Of a DNA stretch of 64,000 bases, positions 52,556 to 63,500 are shown in pieces. Below the pieces are notes generated by a model that was not told the DNA's origin, did no database searches, and saw only the letters and a list, made by a program, of their open reading frames with translations. The position numbers and the translations under genes were made by a program. Numbering within the stretch: position 1 is the first letter of the stretch; every line of letters begins with the position of its first letter. Origin of the DNA: Diaporthe sp. PMI_573 (lineage: Eukaryota; Ascomycota; Sordariomycetes; Diaporthales; Diaporthaceae); the NCBI GenBank assembly GCA_021399435.1, contig JAJTUP010000046.1, positions 62,001-126,000 of the forward strand, given 5' to 3'.

Positions 52556-54204
52556 ATGAAGTCGTTAGGGATGAACAAATCCCCAAAGCCGCCCGTGGCG
52601 CTGGCGCTCAGGAGTAGCAAGACGTTTATTCTCACCTCGATATGCGTTGCCATCTTCACCGTGCGTGGCCTCACTTACTCGGTGGCATCAGCCAGCCGTC
52701 ACTTCGAGATTTGACTAACTTCGGTATTCAGGATTTGTTTCTATATGGCGTCGTCGTCCCTGTGATACCTTCCGCCATTCATGAAAGGGCAGGCATACCT
52801 GAGGAAGACGGTAATGCAACCATCCTGGGTTTACATCCTAGAGGACAGAGCATTTCGCTAACTCTGACGTCTAGTGCAACGATGGGTGTCGATCCTGCTC
52901 GCCGTATATGGTGCAGCTGTTCTTGTCGCATCCCGTAGGTATTCCCTCGCGATACGTGCTGCATGTTGGTCTGTACAACTAATAGCGTCTGGGTAGCGTT
53001 CACTGGGTGGTTAGCTGATCACACTTCCTCCCGGCGTGTCCCCTTTCTCATTGGGCTGTTCGCCCTCGCAGCCAGCACTGCGATCCTAATGGCCGCGTCA
53101 CACATCGGCATGTTCATCGCCGGGCGCATATGTCAAGGCGTTTCCGCCGCCGTCGTATGGTCGGTGGGCCTGGCGCTCCTGGTAGACACGGCTGACGAGG
53201 ATGAGACTGGCCAGATGCTGGGAACCACCGGCATTGCGATGGGGCTCGGGTTGCTCCTCGCGCCTCTGCTGGGTGGCATCGTATTCAGTCGGGCAGGATA
53301 CTACGCTGTGTTTGGCATGTGCTTTGGCCTTCTCGCCGTAGACATCGTGCTGCGACTGGTCATGATTGAGAAGCAGGTGGCTGCGAAGTGGATCAAAGAG
53401 GACAATCATCCCGAGGCGACACAGCAACAGAAGCCGGAAGGAACCAACGCCACCGATGAAGAGAGAGCAGACGGTGGTCATTCTGAAGCTAGCGTACGCC
53501 AGGTCGCAAGCCATACACGATCTACGATAAGCATGACGGGAGGAGCTGCGGAAAGAAGCCAAGCCTTTCTAGTCTTGCTCTCGTCCCCGCGAGTTCTGGC
53601 GACTCTGTGGGCGGCCCTTGCCGTATCGATTCTCCTCACCGCGTTTGACGCTGTTCTCCCGATATTTGTCACAACTACTTTCCATTGGGACAATCTGGGG
53701 GCTGGGTTGATCTTTCTTCCCCTCGCCATTCCATCCTTCCTCGACCCCATAGCAGGCTGGCTTGCCGACCGCTATGGCTCCCGCTGGTTAGCCACCGGCG
53801 GATTCGTCTGCTCAGTCCCTCTCCTTGTCCTCCTGCGCTTCGTCACGCACGACTCCACCACTCAGATCGTTGTATTGTGTGTCTTGCTTTTCGGCATTGG
53901 GTTGGTCGTGAATGGCGTCATGACCCCTGTCTTGGTCGAGTTAACGTTTGCCCTCCGAGACATAGAGCGCGACAGACCTGGTTTATTTGGTAAAAAGGGG
54001 GCATACGCGCAAACCTATAGTCTGTTCAACGTTGCCTTCGCGGGAGGTTGCCTCTTAGGGCCCATAATTGCAGGACTGATAAGGGACGCCAGCGACTGGC
54101 CGACCATGGCCTGGAGTTTATCAATCATAGCGGCATTTGCCAGCATTACTACCGCGATCTGGCTTGGTCCGCCTGGCTCTGGATTTAGGTTGTGGCCAAA
54201 GTAG
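52556..54204 (+). CDS. MFS transporter, vesicular-amine/multidrug-like
   Basis: Four exons, 52556-52660, 52732-52810, 52875-52934 and 52997-54204, with introns of 71, 64 and 62 nt, give about 483 residues. Helix 1 ends in FTDLFLYGVVVPVIP, assembled across intron 1, a phrase typical of the fungal DHA1 group related to vesicular monoamine transporters. Motif A is GWLADHTSSRR and motif C-like glycine-rich helix 5 is MGLGLLLAPLLGGIVFSRAG. A polar loop of about 75 residues separates the two halves. Twelve helices are expected. The start is the first ATG, with a second at codon 6. Confidence 0.9.
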
Positions 54205-55310
54205 TGACTGTATTATTTCGGAATATTGTAAATATCGTTGTCGGGAACGGTGGTTTGGCTAATGGGCACATAGAACCTCTTTCCCGCGGAAAAATAAGTA
54301 CCGCCTATGTAGTCGTTGATTTAGAAACTTCTCCGCTCACAATTGAACCTTTTGTCATTCTTTTGAATCTTGTTTGTTCACAGCTATCCAATCACAAGCC
54401 CTCTCGTACCCAACGCTTCCGTGACTTCTTCGTTTCACTTTCGCCTCCCTCTTCGCGTTGGAGCAGCCTCTTCTTTTCTGAGGGGTCCAGCAGAACGTTC
54501 GCGTTATACTACTTGGGTGGTTCGTTTCTATACATTTAGGAAAAAAACGAATCTATCACATCTATGTACTTCGCCTGAGCCAGGTATAATATGTTCAATG
54601 TACAGACCTTAAGCTGTTCAAAGAGTAAAACTTTGAGTATCATGTGTATTCCAATCTAATGATTATGACAATAGGCCATAAATATAACCTACATTACCGG
54701 ATAATGGACTCCACTGGTCCTGTGGCAGCAGAGATTACCTGAATTTACGAATCTTTCCAATCTGGCCGGACATGCGATTTGCAGCTATACTCATGAGCTG
54801 TCTCTCCCTCGTTATCTTGATTATCTTGTAGCTCCTGCACAGAGGCCCGCATCCGTCATGTTGCCGACACCGTCACGCCACCGCCTATATTTTTCAAGAA
54901 AACGGATATTTACACACGTTATTTCAGATACTACACACTCTATTTCTAACTAATTATGCCAGTATCTCTCCAATTCTGCCACCCCAAGCATCGTGAACGC
55001 ATGATGCCTTTATAACCTCTCGACCCACACAGGCTGACACATGCGACCACAGGCAGTGGAAAATATGGGATCCCGTCCGCTCTCCCCTAATCAAGCCACT
55101 GACCGCCGGAGTAGTAGTTGGGTCGGTGACGACCAGCGAATGCCCGGTGTTGCATGTTTAATTTTTCTTTACTTTTTTCTTCCTTTTGCCCCGTCTCTAC
55201 TCCTTCGTCATACTCGCCCCATATACTCAAAAAAAAAAAAAAAAAAAAAAACACTATGGGATCACCATTCAAATAATTAATATAACTGCGGCGTTTTCCT
55301 TGATGATCTC
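54205..55310. other. Intergenic with repeat C and poly-A run
   Basis: Contains a repeat C copy (about 54275-54530, 'gaggggtccagcagaacg') similar to 19490-19745, and a run of more than 20 adenines at 55230-55251. No coding frame is convincing. Confidence 0.5.
54275..54530 (+). repeat. Repeat C, best-preserved copy
   Basis: Shares 'ataagtaccgcctatgtagt' (19503: ataggtaccgcccagttagt), a CT-rich centre and 'ccagcagaacg' with 19490-19745 and, for the last part, with 880-1005. It may be a solo LTR or MITE; no terminal repeats or target duplication could be fixed. Confidence 0.4.
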
Positions 55311-56536
55311 CTATTTACTTTCGCCCTTCATGGTTGGAGTAATGCTGTACGGATCCCTCGCCTTTCTTCGGTTCTGAAAGCTTCCTCCTATTGTGACCAC
55401 TGCTTTGACTCCGTCGTTCAGCTCGTAACCATTATTGTCACCAAAAAGCCTGCGCCGACTCAATGGCGCGCTCGACTTGTCGGTAGCGTATCCAGCTTCA
55501 ACCCAGAAGCTGCGACGAAACAATGGTGTAAGCAGCGGTGCTTGACCAACGAATAAGGCCACAAAGTCCTCACGGGTCGACCACATAGCTGAGATCGCAC
55601 TTGAATTAAGCTATTGTGTATCAGAATCATCAGCATCGCCTATGAATTCCTGAGAATGTCTTATGGGATCCTTAGGATACCAGCTTACATTGAATATGAG
55701 AACATATCGCACAACAGCAGCAACCATGCAAAAGGTGCCCAAGCTGAAACACAAGATAAGACCAAGCCGCTTCCACATAGGGACTCGAAGTCCAATGACA
55801 ATCTGATGGCATGTCAGTCCTGTTTAAAACACAGATATTATAGAAATCTTACAGGAAGAGGGACAAGCATGATGCACAAGTCCGTTGTCAAGTTGAAGGA
55901 CAGTATCGTAGCAAAGGAGATGACATTCTGCGGCACATATTTCGGGCCCGGGTCTGGCCACACTTTCCAGAGGTTATGAAACGGCCGGCATGTCAAGGTA
56001 ATTGTGAAGACAATCGCCACGAAGGTGATCCCTACAAGACCCATAAGAGGCTTGACGAACTTTTCGGTCCAGGTGTTGCGAACCACACGTCGGTAGAAGC
56101 AGAGCATGTTGAACTTGAGCATCCATATAATGATGAAATACTCTGAAAGCCCAACCAGATAGATCTTTGAGCCGTACTCCCACTTGTGGTATTCTGACTG
56201 AGGCATTGTTTTCCGCTGTTCGTAGGTAAGCAGGGATGTATGCCGTCCTTCACATATTGTCGTGAAGATTTGGCCGAGGACAGGTCCCAAACACCACATG
56301 CACTGGTTCAGAGACAATATATTAGCGTCATTGCTCAGTGGTAACCAGGAAATCAAGAAATAGAGCAGAATTTTAAGAGAACACACAACAACTCCAATGA
56401 CCAGCCAGTCGTCCAGGTCATAGCCCTTTATACCCACCATCTTGGTTCGAACCCATATTCGTATAGCAAGGAAGCATAGGCCAAAAAAGAAAAGTAACCA
56501 TAGTTCAATTAAATTGCGCAAGATGATGTCTTGCAT
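55311..56536 (-). CDS. Pth11-like integral membrane protein (rhodopsin-like fungal domain)
   Basis: Three exons, 56536-55853, 55802-55689 and 55610-55311, with introns of 50 and 78 nt, give about 365 residues. The frame is open 48 codons further upstream, but Met at 56536 (MQDIILRNLIELWLLFFFG) starts directly at the first helix as in this family. Seven hydrophobic helices are visible. Family landmarks are the RIWVRTKMVGIKGYDLDDWL turn after helix 1 (the 'DD' motif), a conserved Trp-rich loop, CRPFHNLWKVWPDPG in loop 5, and the terminal 'MWSTREDFVALFVGQAPLL' helix. There is no N-terminal CFEM domain. Such proteins act as seven-helix receptors in surface sensing and, in plant pathogens, in infection. 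The C-terminal tail is cytosolic and Ser/Arg-rich. Ligand unknown. Confidence 0.88.
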
Positions 56537-58130
56537 AATGTGCAAATTTGATAGTAATGATGATCCAAGACAGAATATTTCGATGTAAACAGTGTGTGGA
56601 GCTTGGCAATTTGAGGCTCCTGGAAGGTCGAAGTTTAAAGACTGACGACGCCGAGTCTCGCTGCAAGCATGTCTGGACATTCACGCAATAAGTCCTCACC
56701 CACCGCCCCCATATTCTGGGCATCAAGTCAGCCCACTCATACTGGGTGATAGGTCGAGGGCAGTCTTCGGCAGTAGCGAGCACGGCAGGGTGCCTACAAA
56801 AGCAAAATAAGGCTCTGCTGACCACCCTTCTCGGGATTAATCTACACGCCTGTACCGAAAAGATAGGGGTTGTGTAACATCGAAGCGAAGATGTGCAATA
56901 TGGTCTGGGGGCCGGGAAATAAAATGGTTCTTGAAGCAAGGATCGTCGCGGGGTACGCGTTTTTCGTGCATGCAGACTGTACCACCAGTTGGACCACGCC
57001 ACGCATTCCTCATCAGGTTGGATTGATGTCACAATTCCAGACCACCGGTTCGTACAAAGAAGAGGCCCTACTCAGCACCTTCCACGTCAGCACGACACAA
57101 ATGGAGGCAGTTTGCAAAGAAGGAAATCAACCAACGAATTTTTCTGCGCGGCTTCTCACCGGTCAGCCACCAATATAGCCAAATGCATTTGGTGTGACCC
57201 TCCGTGTGACCCTCCGTGTGACCTGTCGATCCTCGCTAACGGTCCCCATGCAATGTCGTCACACTATTCCTACTTAGGTACGCCGAGCATCCAGTGTGCT
57301 TTGGTGGTGATAATTATACGCCTAGTTCCAGATTCCCCAAACTCCCTATGCTGTCTTCCCGTTCTACTGAACGCTAGTAAAGCCGAGGTTTCAACAGGCA
57401 GTTCCGGCTTCTGTGTTGGTCTCTGTCAGTATGGCGGTGGAGTTGTGACAAGTCCCAAAAATGCCCTAGGGGCCGGGGTGGCTCTTGTTGGTGATTAGCA
57501 TTCAATACTTGACTAATTCAGTCTCCTAATAAGGCCACTTTTGCGGCTTCCAAGTTCCACGCGGCGTGAATATAAAAAGTTCCATCCGGAGTACAGCCCC
57601 CTACACAATATATAGACGTCTCTTGGGGGTTAAATTGATGTTTATGATCTAATGAGTGATAGTAACCCTTTTGGCTGCGCAAAGGCAGTCTAGTGGCTTT
57701 CTTGTTGTTTCTTAGAACAATGTGTTAGCTACCTCGCACACCTAGACGGAAGAGGAATCCTCGCCCTTCCCATTCCGCAGATGCATGGCGATATCTGTCA
57801 CTGATTCTAATGTTACATCCCCATAGCTGCAGTTTTCAATTCTGAGGCTCCCCAACTAGTGAGTATTTCAAATATGTACCCTATGAAAATAACTCAAGGT
57901 TCTCTCTGGAACAACATATTTGGCGGAGAATTGCATACTTCTGAAAGAGGATGGGTATTTCCAGATGTCTATCCTAGGTGTCTCACGGGCATACACCCTA
58001 TGTTCCATTTCGTAAGTACAGCCCAATGTCCCATCTCTTCAATATCAATCAATCCAGCCCGCAGTTCAGGCACAGTAATTGTCTAGCAATCTGATCCCGC
58101 GACAAAACTGGATACCAACATGATAGGTTT
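56537..58130. other. Intergenic, no gene seen
   Basis: About 1.6 kb. A plus-strand frame at 56989-57498 is long but spans a short tandem repeat and has no protein-like character. A 12-bp tandem unit lies at 57193-57223. Confidence 0.45.
57193..57223 (+). repeat. Short tandem repeat
   Basis: The unit TGTGACCCTCCG occurs twice in full (57193-57204, 57205-57216) and once in part (57217-57223). Confidence 0.7.
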
Positions 58131-58943
58131 CTACCCCGGGATGGCCGTACTCGTCGCCGTCGCGACGGAGCTCGACTGGGCCACCGAGCTGGGGAACCCC
58201 GTATATTGCGTCGGCCCAGGCACCAAGTAGCTTTGCTGAGTGGGGCCGTAGAGGTCATACAAGATCCCAGGATCGGTCGACTTGTACAGCGCCGTGCCCA
58301 ACACGCCGCTCGGCTGCACCGTCCCCGTCCCCGTGACGGCGAGGTTGAAGCACTGCGGGTAGCTCTGGGCGCCGTCCAAGTTGCCCGCCGAGTGCAGGGC
58401 GATGATCTCGTGCCGCAGGACGTAGTTGCCGCTGGCGAGGTTGGCGGGGATCTTGACCAGCCAGGTGGAGTTGTGCTGGATGAGGACGTCGGCGGCCCAC
58501 GTGCCGATTCCGGTCCCGCTGATGTAGCCGACGCCGTCGACCTTGAAGAACTTGAGGGTCGTCTTGTCCACGGTCTTGCACGAGGTGCCGCAGCTGGCGA
58601 GATAGTCGATGACCGGCCCGTGGTGGCTCTCGGGCCAGGTGGGCGTCCACTGGATGGAGATGGAATCCCCTGCCTTCACTGGGATGTGAGCACCGGCGTT
58701 GGTCGAGTTCTTGTGGCAGATTATGTCTGGTGTTTGGAAGGCGTCGGGGGCGATGAAGCCATTGTCGAGGTTGGAGGCTGCCCACCCCGCCACGATGGGA
58801 GGATTGGGAATGTAGGGAGCACTGCCTGGGTCGTAACCCGCCCAGTAAACCCCGTTGATGACTACATTGTTGACATGCCCATGAGCCACAACGGTCGCAG
58901 CTCCTGCGATGAGACTGATGATTTGCTTCGATGCGATGACCAT
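58131..58943 (-). CDS. AA9 lytic polysaccharide monooxygenase (formerly GH61)
   Basis: A single frame of 270 residues. Residues 1-20 (MVIASKQIISLIAGAATVVA) are a signal peptide; cleavage leaves His21 as N-terminal residue (HGHVNN), the first half of the copper-binding histidine brace. The second ligand is H108 in ESHHGPV. H184, Q193 and Y195 (axial tyrosine, in QSYPQC) have the spacing of known AA9 enzymes. Two disulfide pairs are likely (C76-C198, C118-C122 region). It is secreted and cuts cellulose or related glucans oxidatively, with electrons from small reductants or cellobiose dehydrogenase. It has no CBM1 and no GPI signal; a short Ser/Thr-rich tail ends the protein. It is intronless. 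The antisense frame at 58206-58982 is a shadow. Confidence 0.95.
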   Translation of the reverse strand: MVIASKQIISLIAGAATVVAHGHVNNVVINGVYWAGYDPGSAPYIPNPPIVAGWAASNLDNGFIAPDAFQTPDIICHKNSTNAGAHIPVKAGDSISIQWTPTWPESHHGPVIDYLASCGTSCKTVDKTTLKFFKVDGVGYISGTGIGTWAADVLIQHNSTWLVKIPANLASGNYVLRHEIIALHSAGNLDGAQSYPQCFNLAVTGTGTVQPSGVLGTALYKSTDPGILYDLYGPTQQSYLVPGPTQYTGFPSSVAQSSSVATATSTAIPG

Positions 58944-60689
58944 CTTCTATTCAAGAGTCTGATGTATGTCGTCAAGTACTGAGACGTCTGTGGATTCCAC
59001 GAGATGTGGGATGTCCAGTCTCTCTCATATATATTCGTGGACCTGGTTGAGAAAGTGGCATGACTCCTGTTGCATCCCGAGTGTCTCCCAACATGCAGAC
59101 TATAACTGGCAAACAGTGTTCCGTCAATAGAAGCCAAGACATCGATCCTGATTCCAATACCATCGGTGATAATTCCCCATCTCGGAAGTGGATGCCCAAC
59201 CTTGACCTCCGCGATGCTCGGATGCTCGCCTCGAAACCCCCCGTCGGCACCTCAACCAGAAGTGTCGTGACCCCCAAGATGTCCAATCCCCGGACAACCA
59301 TCCACGTTGGGACTGGATATCTACAAGCCGGCTTCCCCTATGGGATGGGCAATGCCATCCTAAGCCGCAGTCCACCAATGGATGGGTCTATGCGGAGGGG
59401 CGGACCACCCATCACACGTGCAGCTTCATCTTGCCAACTTCCAAGTCTTCCCAAGCGGTGTGCCCCATCCGAACCTGTGATCAGATCGCATGTTTCTATC
59501 CTCTCGACAGGAAGCAGGCATGGTCAGCCTTATGATTTTCCGTAACAGGTAATCTCGGGGCCAGTCTCCCGCGGCATTTCGCGCCAACGCCAAGACCTGG
59601 GGTGCATAAGTCCTGGTGTAGTAGTATTGTAGTATTGACTTGTGACTAGGTGTGTGACTAGGTCATGAAAGGTCGGCGTGCAAGTCAGGCCTTTTTCTAC
59701 AAATTCAAGAAAATCCCATCCGAGGCAGACCATCGATGGTTCACACTTTTGTCTGATCAATCGCGGATGAGGTGGGCCGTAGTAGTGAGTTATGATCAAA
59801 AATGTCCAGGAGGGCAATGTGACCCACACGGACACAACACCCGTCCGAGGACAATTGGGCAGTCAAATATCGCTCCAATCATATACATGCTGCGGCCACG
59901 GCCACGGCTGTCCTGGACGGCTGGGCTCGCTCAGCTTACTTGGAAAGCGCCGATTTCTTGTAGCAATACGCCGGACCGGGGATGACTAGTTCCTGGCCGG
60001 CCAGTGTTGTCAAGACTCAAGCTCGGAAAGATGAGAGAGCGGTAGTAGCTAGCAGAAGCTGGCAGTAGGCCAGTACCACGTGCCGTATATTGCGCCAAGG
60101 AGGAGGCTCTTTGCCGATCTTGTGGGACCCCCGTTCCTCGAATAGCTGATGAGTAGGCGATTGATTGCTTTTGTCATGACGCACACATGTTCCGAACAAA
60201 GATATGCCGTCGAGGGCCTCTCGTCGGCCTGCATTCTAGGCTGGACCTCGAAGGATACGGCAGCGGTGCTCTGGCGGTAACCAGCCAGGTACAGTCGGCC
60301 TGGATTATCGTCAACATGAACAACTGGAGTTTTTGGACACTCTTCACCCGTACCGCACCAGCACCTCGGAGACAATCGCATTGAAACACCGGGAAGCCTC
60401 TATGTCAATATATTTCAAGCTGAAGAAGGGGATATCATTCGATGGTCATGAGTAGAGTGCACCTGCCCCGTCCAAATCGCCCCCAAACTCCCGCTACCTT
60501 GATGAACAGTAAATCATGCCCCTTTTTTGGTCAGGGCCTGCTCCTTCTTGAGCCCAACACCTGGGACGGGCGGCCCTGTGACTCGGGATGCCCCAATTGG
60601 ACAGTGGGGGTCGCCGTGGCCTCAGAGAAGAAAACCATCAATGACGGCATGTCAGTTGAATCCTAACATCCCCCCATGCGACTTGTCAC
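58944..60689. other. Promoter of the AA9 gene and intergenic region
   Basis: 1.75 kb without a convincing gene. Open frames at 59060-59545 (plus) and 58972-59301 (minus) overlap and have no motif. Confidence 0.45.
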
Positions 60690-62475
60690 TCAAAATTCCC
60701 CGTCGCCGCCCCCACCGGCCACTGACGCCATCCAAAGGCCGACCAGACCCCAAGTGTTGACCTTCCATCCTCTCCACAAGCCGTCGAGCCCTTGTCCACG
60801 TCGGTAAACGGCCTCGGTGACTGATTTCTTGCCCTTCTTAGAGGCAACCTTTCCCTTGGCCGATGCTGGCGGTGGTGCGTGCACGGCCCGGGAGCCCTCC
60901 TCTTTTACGATAGCGTACATGGTGCCAGCAACGCCCTGGTATCTGCCGGGGTATACGATTGTTTCGAGGGGCGTGAGTGCGGCAGTCTTGGCCCCGCCCG
61001 TGTGCCTTCCAGGTTTCGATGATGTGGCCAGGCTGGAATCTCCCTCTGCGGCTTGGTTGTAGCTGGGCTGGCTGAGGACGGCAACCTGACCCCGGCGCAG
61101 GACGGTCTCCAGGGGCAACTTGATGAGGAGGGCCGCGGCTGAGGAGCAGAACTTGGCGAGCGAGAAGGTGGCCGGTGACAGCTCGCTGTCGATGAGGAAT
61201 TTGGTTCGTAAGACCAGCGGCGTGGAGAGGGCAAGGACGGGATGCACCATAGAGTGCAGTATAGTGGGCATGACGAGGCCCGAGGGACACAAGTAGGAGG
61301 GAAGAGAGCGCAGCAGGGCGATTGTTCGACGCGGACCACGTGTTGTGGATGTAATTATCAACCTGAGAGGGGTCGGCTAAGCCCAGAGGGTCGGACAGGA
61401 AAGAAACATGGGGACTGACCTCGTTCGGACAAGATCAAGCGGCGAGAGGGCCAGGCTTGTAATAACGGCGGCGGCGGCCGCCACGCCGAGGGAGGCCCAT
61501 GGATATGGAGACGCGATATCGACAAGCCTGTCTAGATCGGTCTTCAAGCCCAGGTCTGGCACGTCGAAAACAGCACTCAGCAGACTACGAGACCAATTCT
61601 CCAGCAGTGACTGCAGGACGGTATATACAAAGGTGGCGTTTGTGCCCTTCCAGGTGCCCCAGGCGCCTTCTGACTGCCATAGTTGTGACAGGACTTCGCT
61701 TATAGAATCAGGCCGGCTGATTTTAAGGATATGGGGTGGCAGGTCGGGCTTCTTAGTCGATTGGGGTGGTGAGTCTGGCGGTGGGGTTGTAGATCTCCTC
61801 CTCCTCGTGCGTGCTGGTGAAGGTGTGTTGGGGGCGGTGGAGGTGAAGTAGGCCGGCTCGTCGCCTTCAGAATCGGAATCGGGGAGCTATATGGTCATGT
61901 CAGTGATGGAAACAAGTAAACCAAGGGCAAGAAGGCGACGGGGGGTTGAAGGTGGGAGCTAGGAGGTTTGAAGGGGTTGGCAAGCACCCAAGGACACAAG
62001 CACATACACCATCGTCCCACGGGCTCTTGAAGGCCGCTTTGGTGGAGATTGGGGCGGGCGCGGCCAGAGGCGATGCTGTCGCCAGTCCTCCGAGGTCGTC
62101 CTGGGCGCGGACCTGCAGGAGCAGCTTTGCGGCCTCGAACGGCTGGGCCAGGAAGACGGAGGAGTACTTCCAGATGAGCTCGTCGACGACATCCTTGACG
62201 GAGCGGACGACAGAGGGCGAGGGGTCGGAGATGTAGTCCTTGTAGTCGAGATCGGAGAAGATGTCGCGTGCCTTTGACGCGTACTGGCCGGGGGGGCTGG
62301 CATGTGACGGCGAGGGCGACGAGGACGATGGCGACGGCGTCGTGCGGGAGAAGGCGGTGGGGCCGGGGATGTTGGATGGCTGGGTGGCCTGGTCGCCTAT
62401 GGTGGGAGGGATGTAGTATGGTCGGAGGGGGTTGACCCCTTGCCGGCTGCTGGAGCCATTGCCGTTGATTGACAT
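60690..62475 (-). CDS. UGO1: Mitochondrial outer-membrane fusion protein, carrier family
   Basis: Three exons, 62475-62008, 61886-61420 and 61362-60690, with introns of 121 and 57 nt, give about 535 residues. Ugo1/SLC25A46 is a modified mitochondrial carrier in the outer membrane that links Fzo1 and Mgm1 during fusion. The N-terminus is Ser/Pro-rich and cytosolic, followed by 'ELIWKYSSVFLAQPFEAAKLLLQV', a carrier-like P-x-E helix; a linker with an RRRRSTTPPPDSP stretch; and SLALSPLDLVRTR, a clear PX[DE]XX[KR] carrier signature, split by the second intron. A later KLPLETVLRRGQ is a second such signature. The chosen start is MSINGNGSS at 62475, since the upstream 16 codons are poor in context. 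The gene is divergent from the ferredoxin gene. Confidence 0.85.
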
Positions 62476-63500
62476 TTTCTGGATGGGCGATTTGCAGCCG
62501 GATGAGGGTGGGTGGGTGTGCAAGTGTGTGTCAAGAGATGGTTTATTTCGTTGGGACAGTGGCGATCATGGTCTCGTGGGATCGTTATGAATTGGTGGTG
62601 GTCGTAAAGGTAGGCGTTGTCGAGATGAAGTGGTGGTTGTGGTTTGTGGTGGTGATGTTTGAATGTGGTGTGTGGGTTTTGGTCGTGTTCGGTGATGCGA
62701 TTCGATGATGCGACGCGATGCGATGGGGCTTTCGGCGGGGAAAGCGGCGAAGAGCTTTCAGAGGTGCGTCGCCCACTTTTGGAAGGATGTGATGGATCGA
62801 TAAGAGCAGTGGGAAGGTAATACACAGTAAACAAGCTCTAGCCTGGGGGTCGCGTCATGCACCTGTTGGGCTCGAGTTGGAAGTGCATAAACTCTCATCA
62901 TGCCGTACTTTCTGCTAGTGTAGACCATTCCTTCCCATTATCTGCCCGTCCTTGTTATGAGATGCCTGCCGTCTACGGAGCAGATACAACGGAGTCACCC
63001 CTCCAAAGGCGTTCCTTCCCAGTGGCAGTGGATTACATGATGGACTGCTATCGATAAGAGCAACCCGATCATCCCTGTCACGAATTTTGCTGACGATCCC
63101 GAGCTCTTGCATTGGCGTTGCACAGGTTGCACAGGGCGGGACCGGCAGAAGACCGACTCACACCTTCAAACGGCCAGTCCTGTTGCGCCTCAATATCCCG
63201 CTGCAGCCAACATGCATTGACAGCCAGAGCAGCAGTCACATTTCCACCTCAGCGCATTGGCTGTACCGACCACACCTCGCACACTTGCGCATTGGAAGCC
63301 TTCAGTCTAGGCTGCTGCTGCTGCTGTTGGCGAGGCAGAACCACGAGGTCCTGCTCCAGATCCCGACTCCCATATCTATAGAGACCACAAAACCCCTCCT
63401 TCTTCTGTTGGATCTCTACCTTCTCCTCCTCCTCCTCCTCTTCCTCGTTCTTCTCTTCCTCCTCCCTCCCCCTATATCGCTCCTTCCCCTTCCCACAGCC
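62476..63500. promoter_or_regulatory. Divergent promoter of UGO1 and the ferredoxin gene
   Basis: 1.0 kb between two nuclear genes for mitochondrial proteins. It carries a purine/pyrimidine-skewed region near 62600-62660 and a long CT-rich tract at about 63410-63480 directly before the ferredoxin ATG, typical of strongly expressed fungal housekeeping genes. Confidence 0.55.

Noticed and set aside
56989..57498. 169-codon plus-strand frame
   Set aside because: Runs through a tandem repeat and has no protein-like pattern.
58206..58982. 258-codon plus-strand frame
   Set aside because: Antisense shadow of the AA9 gene; rich in Arg, Gly and Ala as expected from GC-rich coding DNA.
59060..59545. 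161-codon plus-strand frame upstream of the AA9 gene
   Set aside because: No motif, and it overlaps an open frame on the other strand; likely promoter DNA.
63087..63500. N-terminal extension of the ferredoxin
   Set aside because: The frame is open but encodes Leu/Pro runs from a CT-rich leader; a normal presequence begins at 63501.
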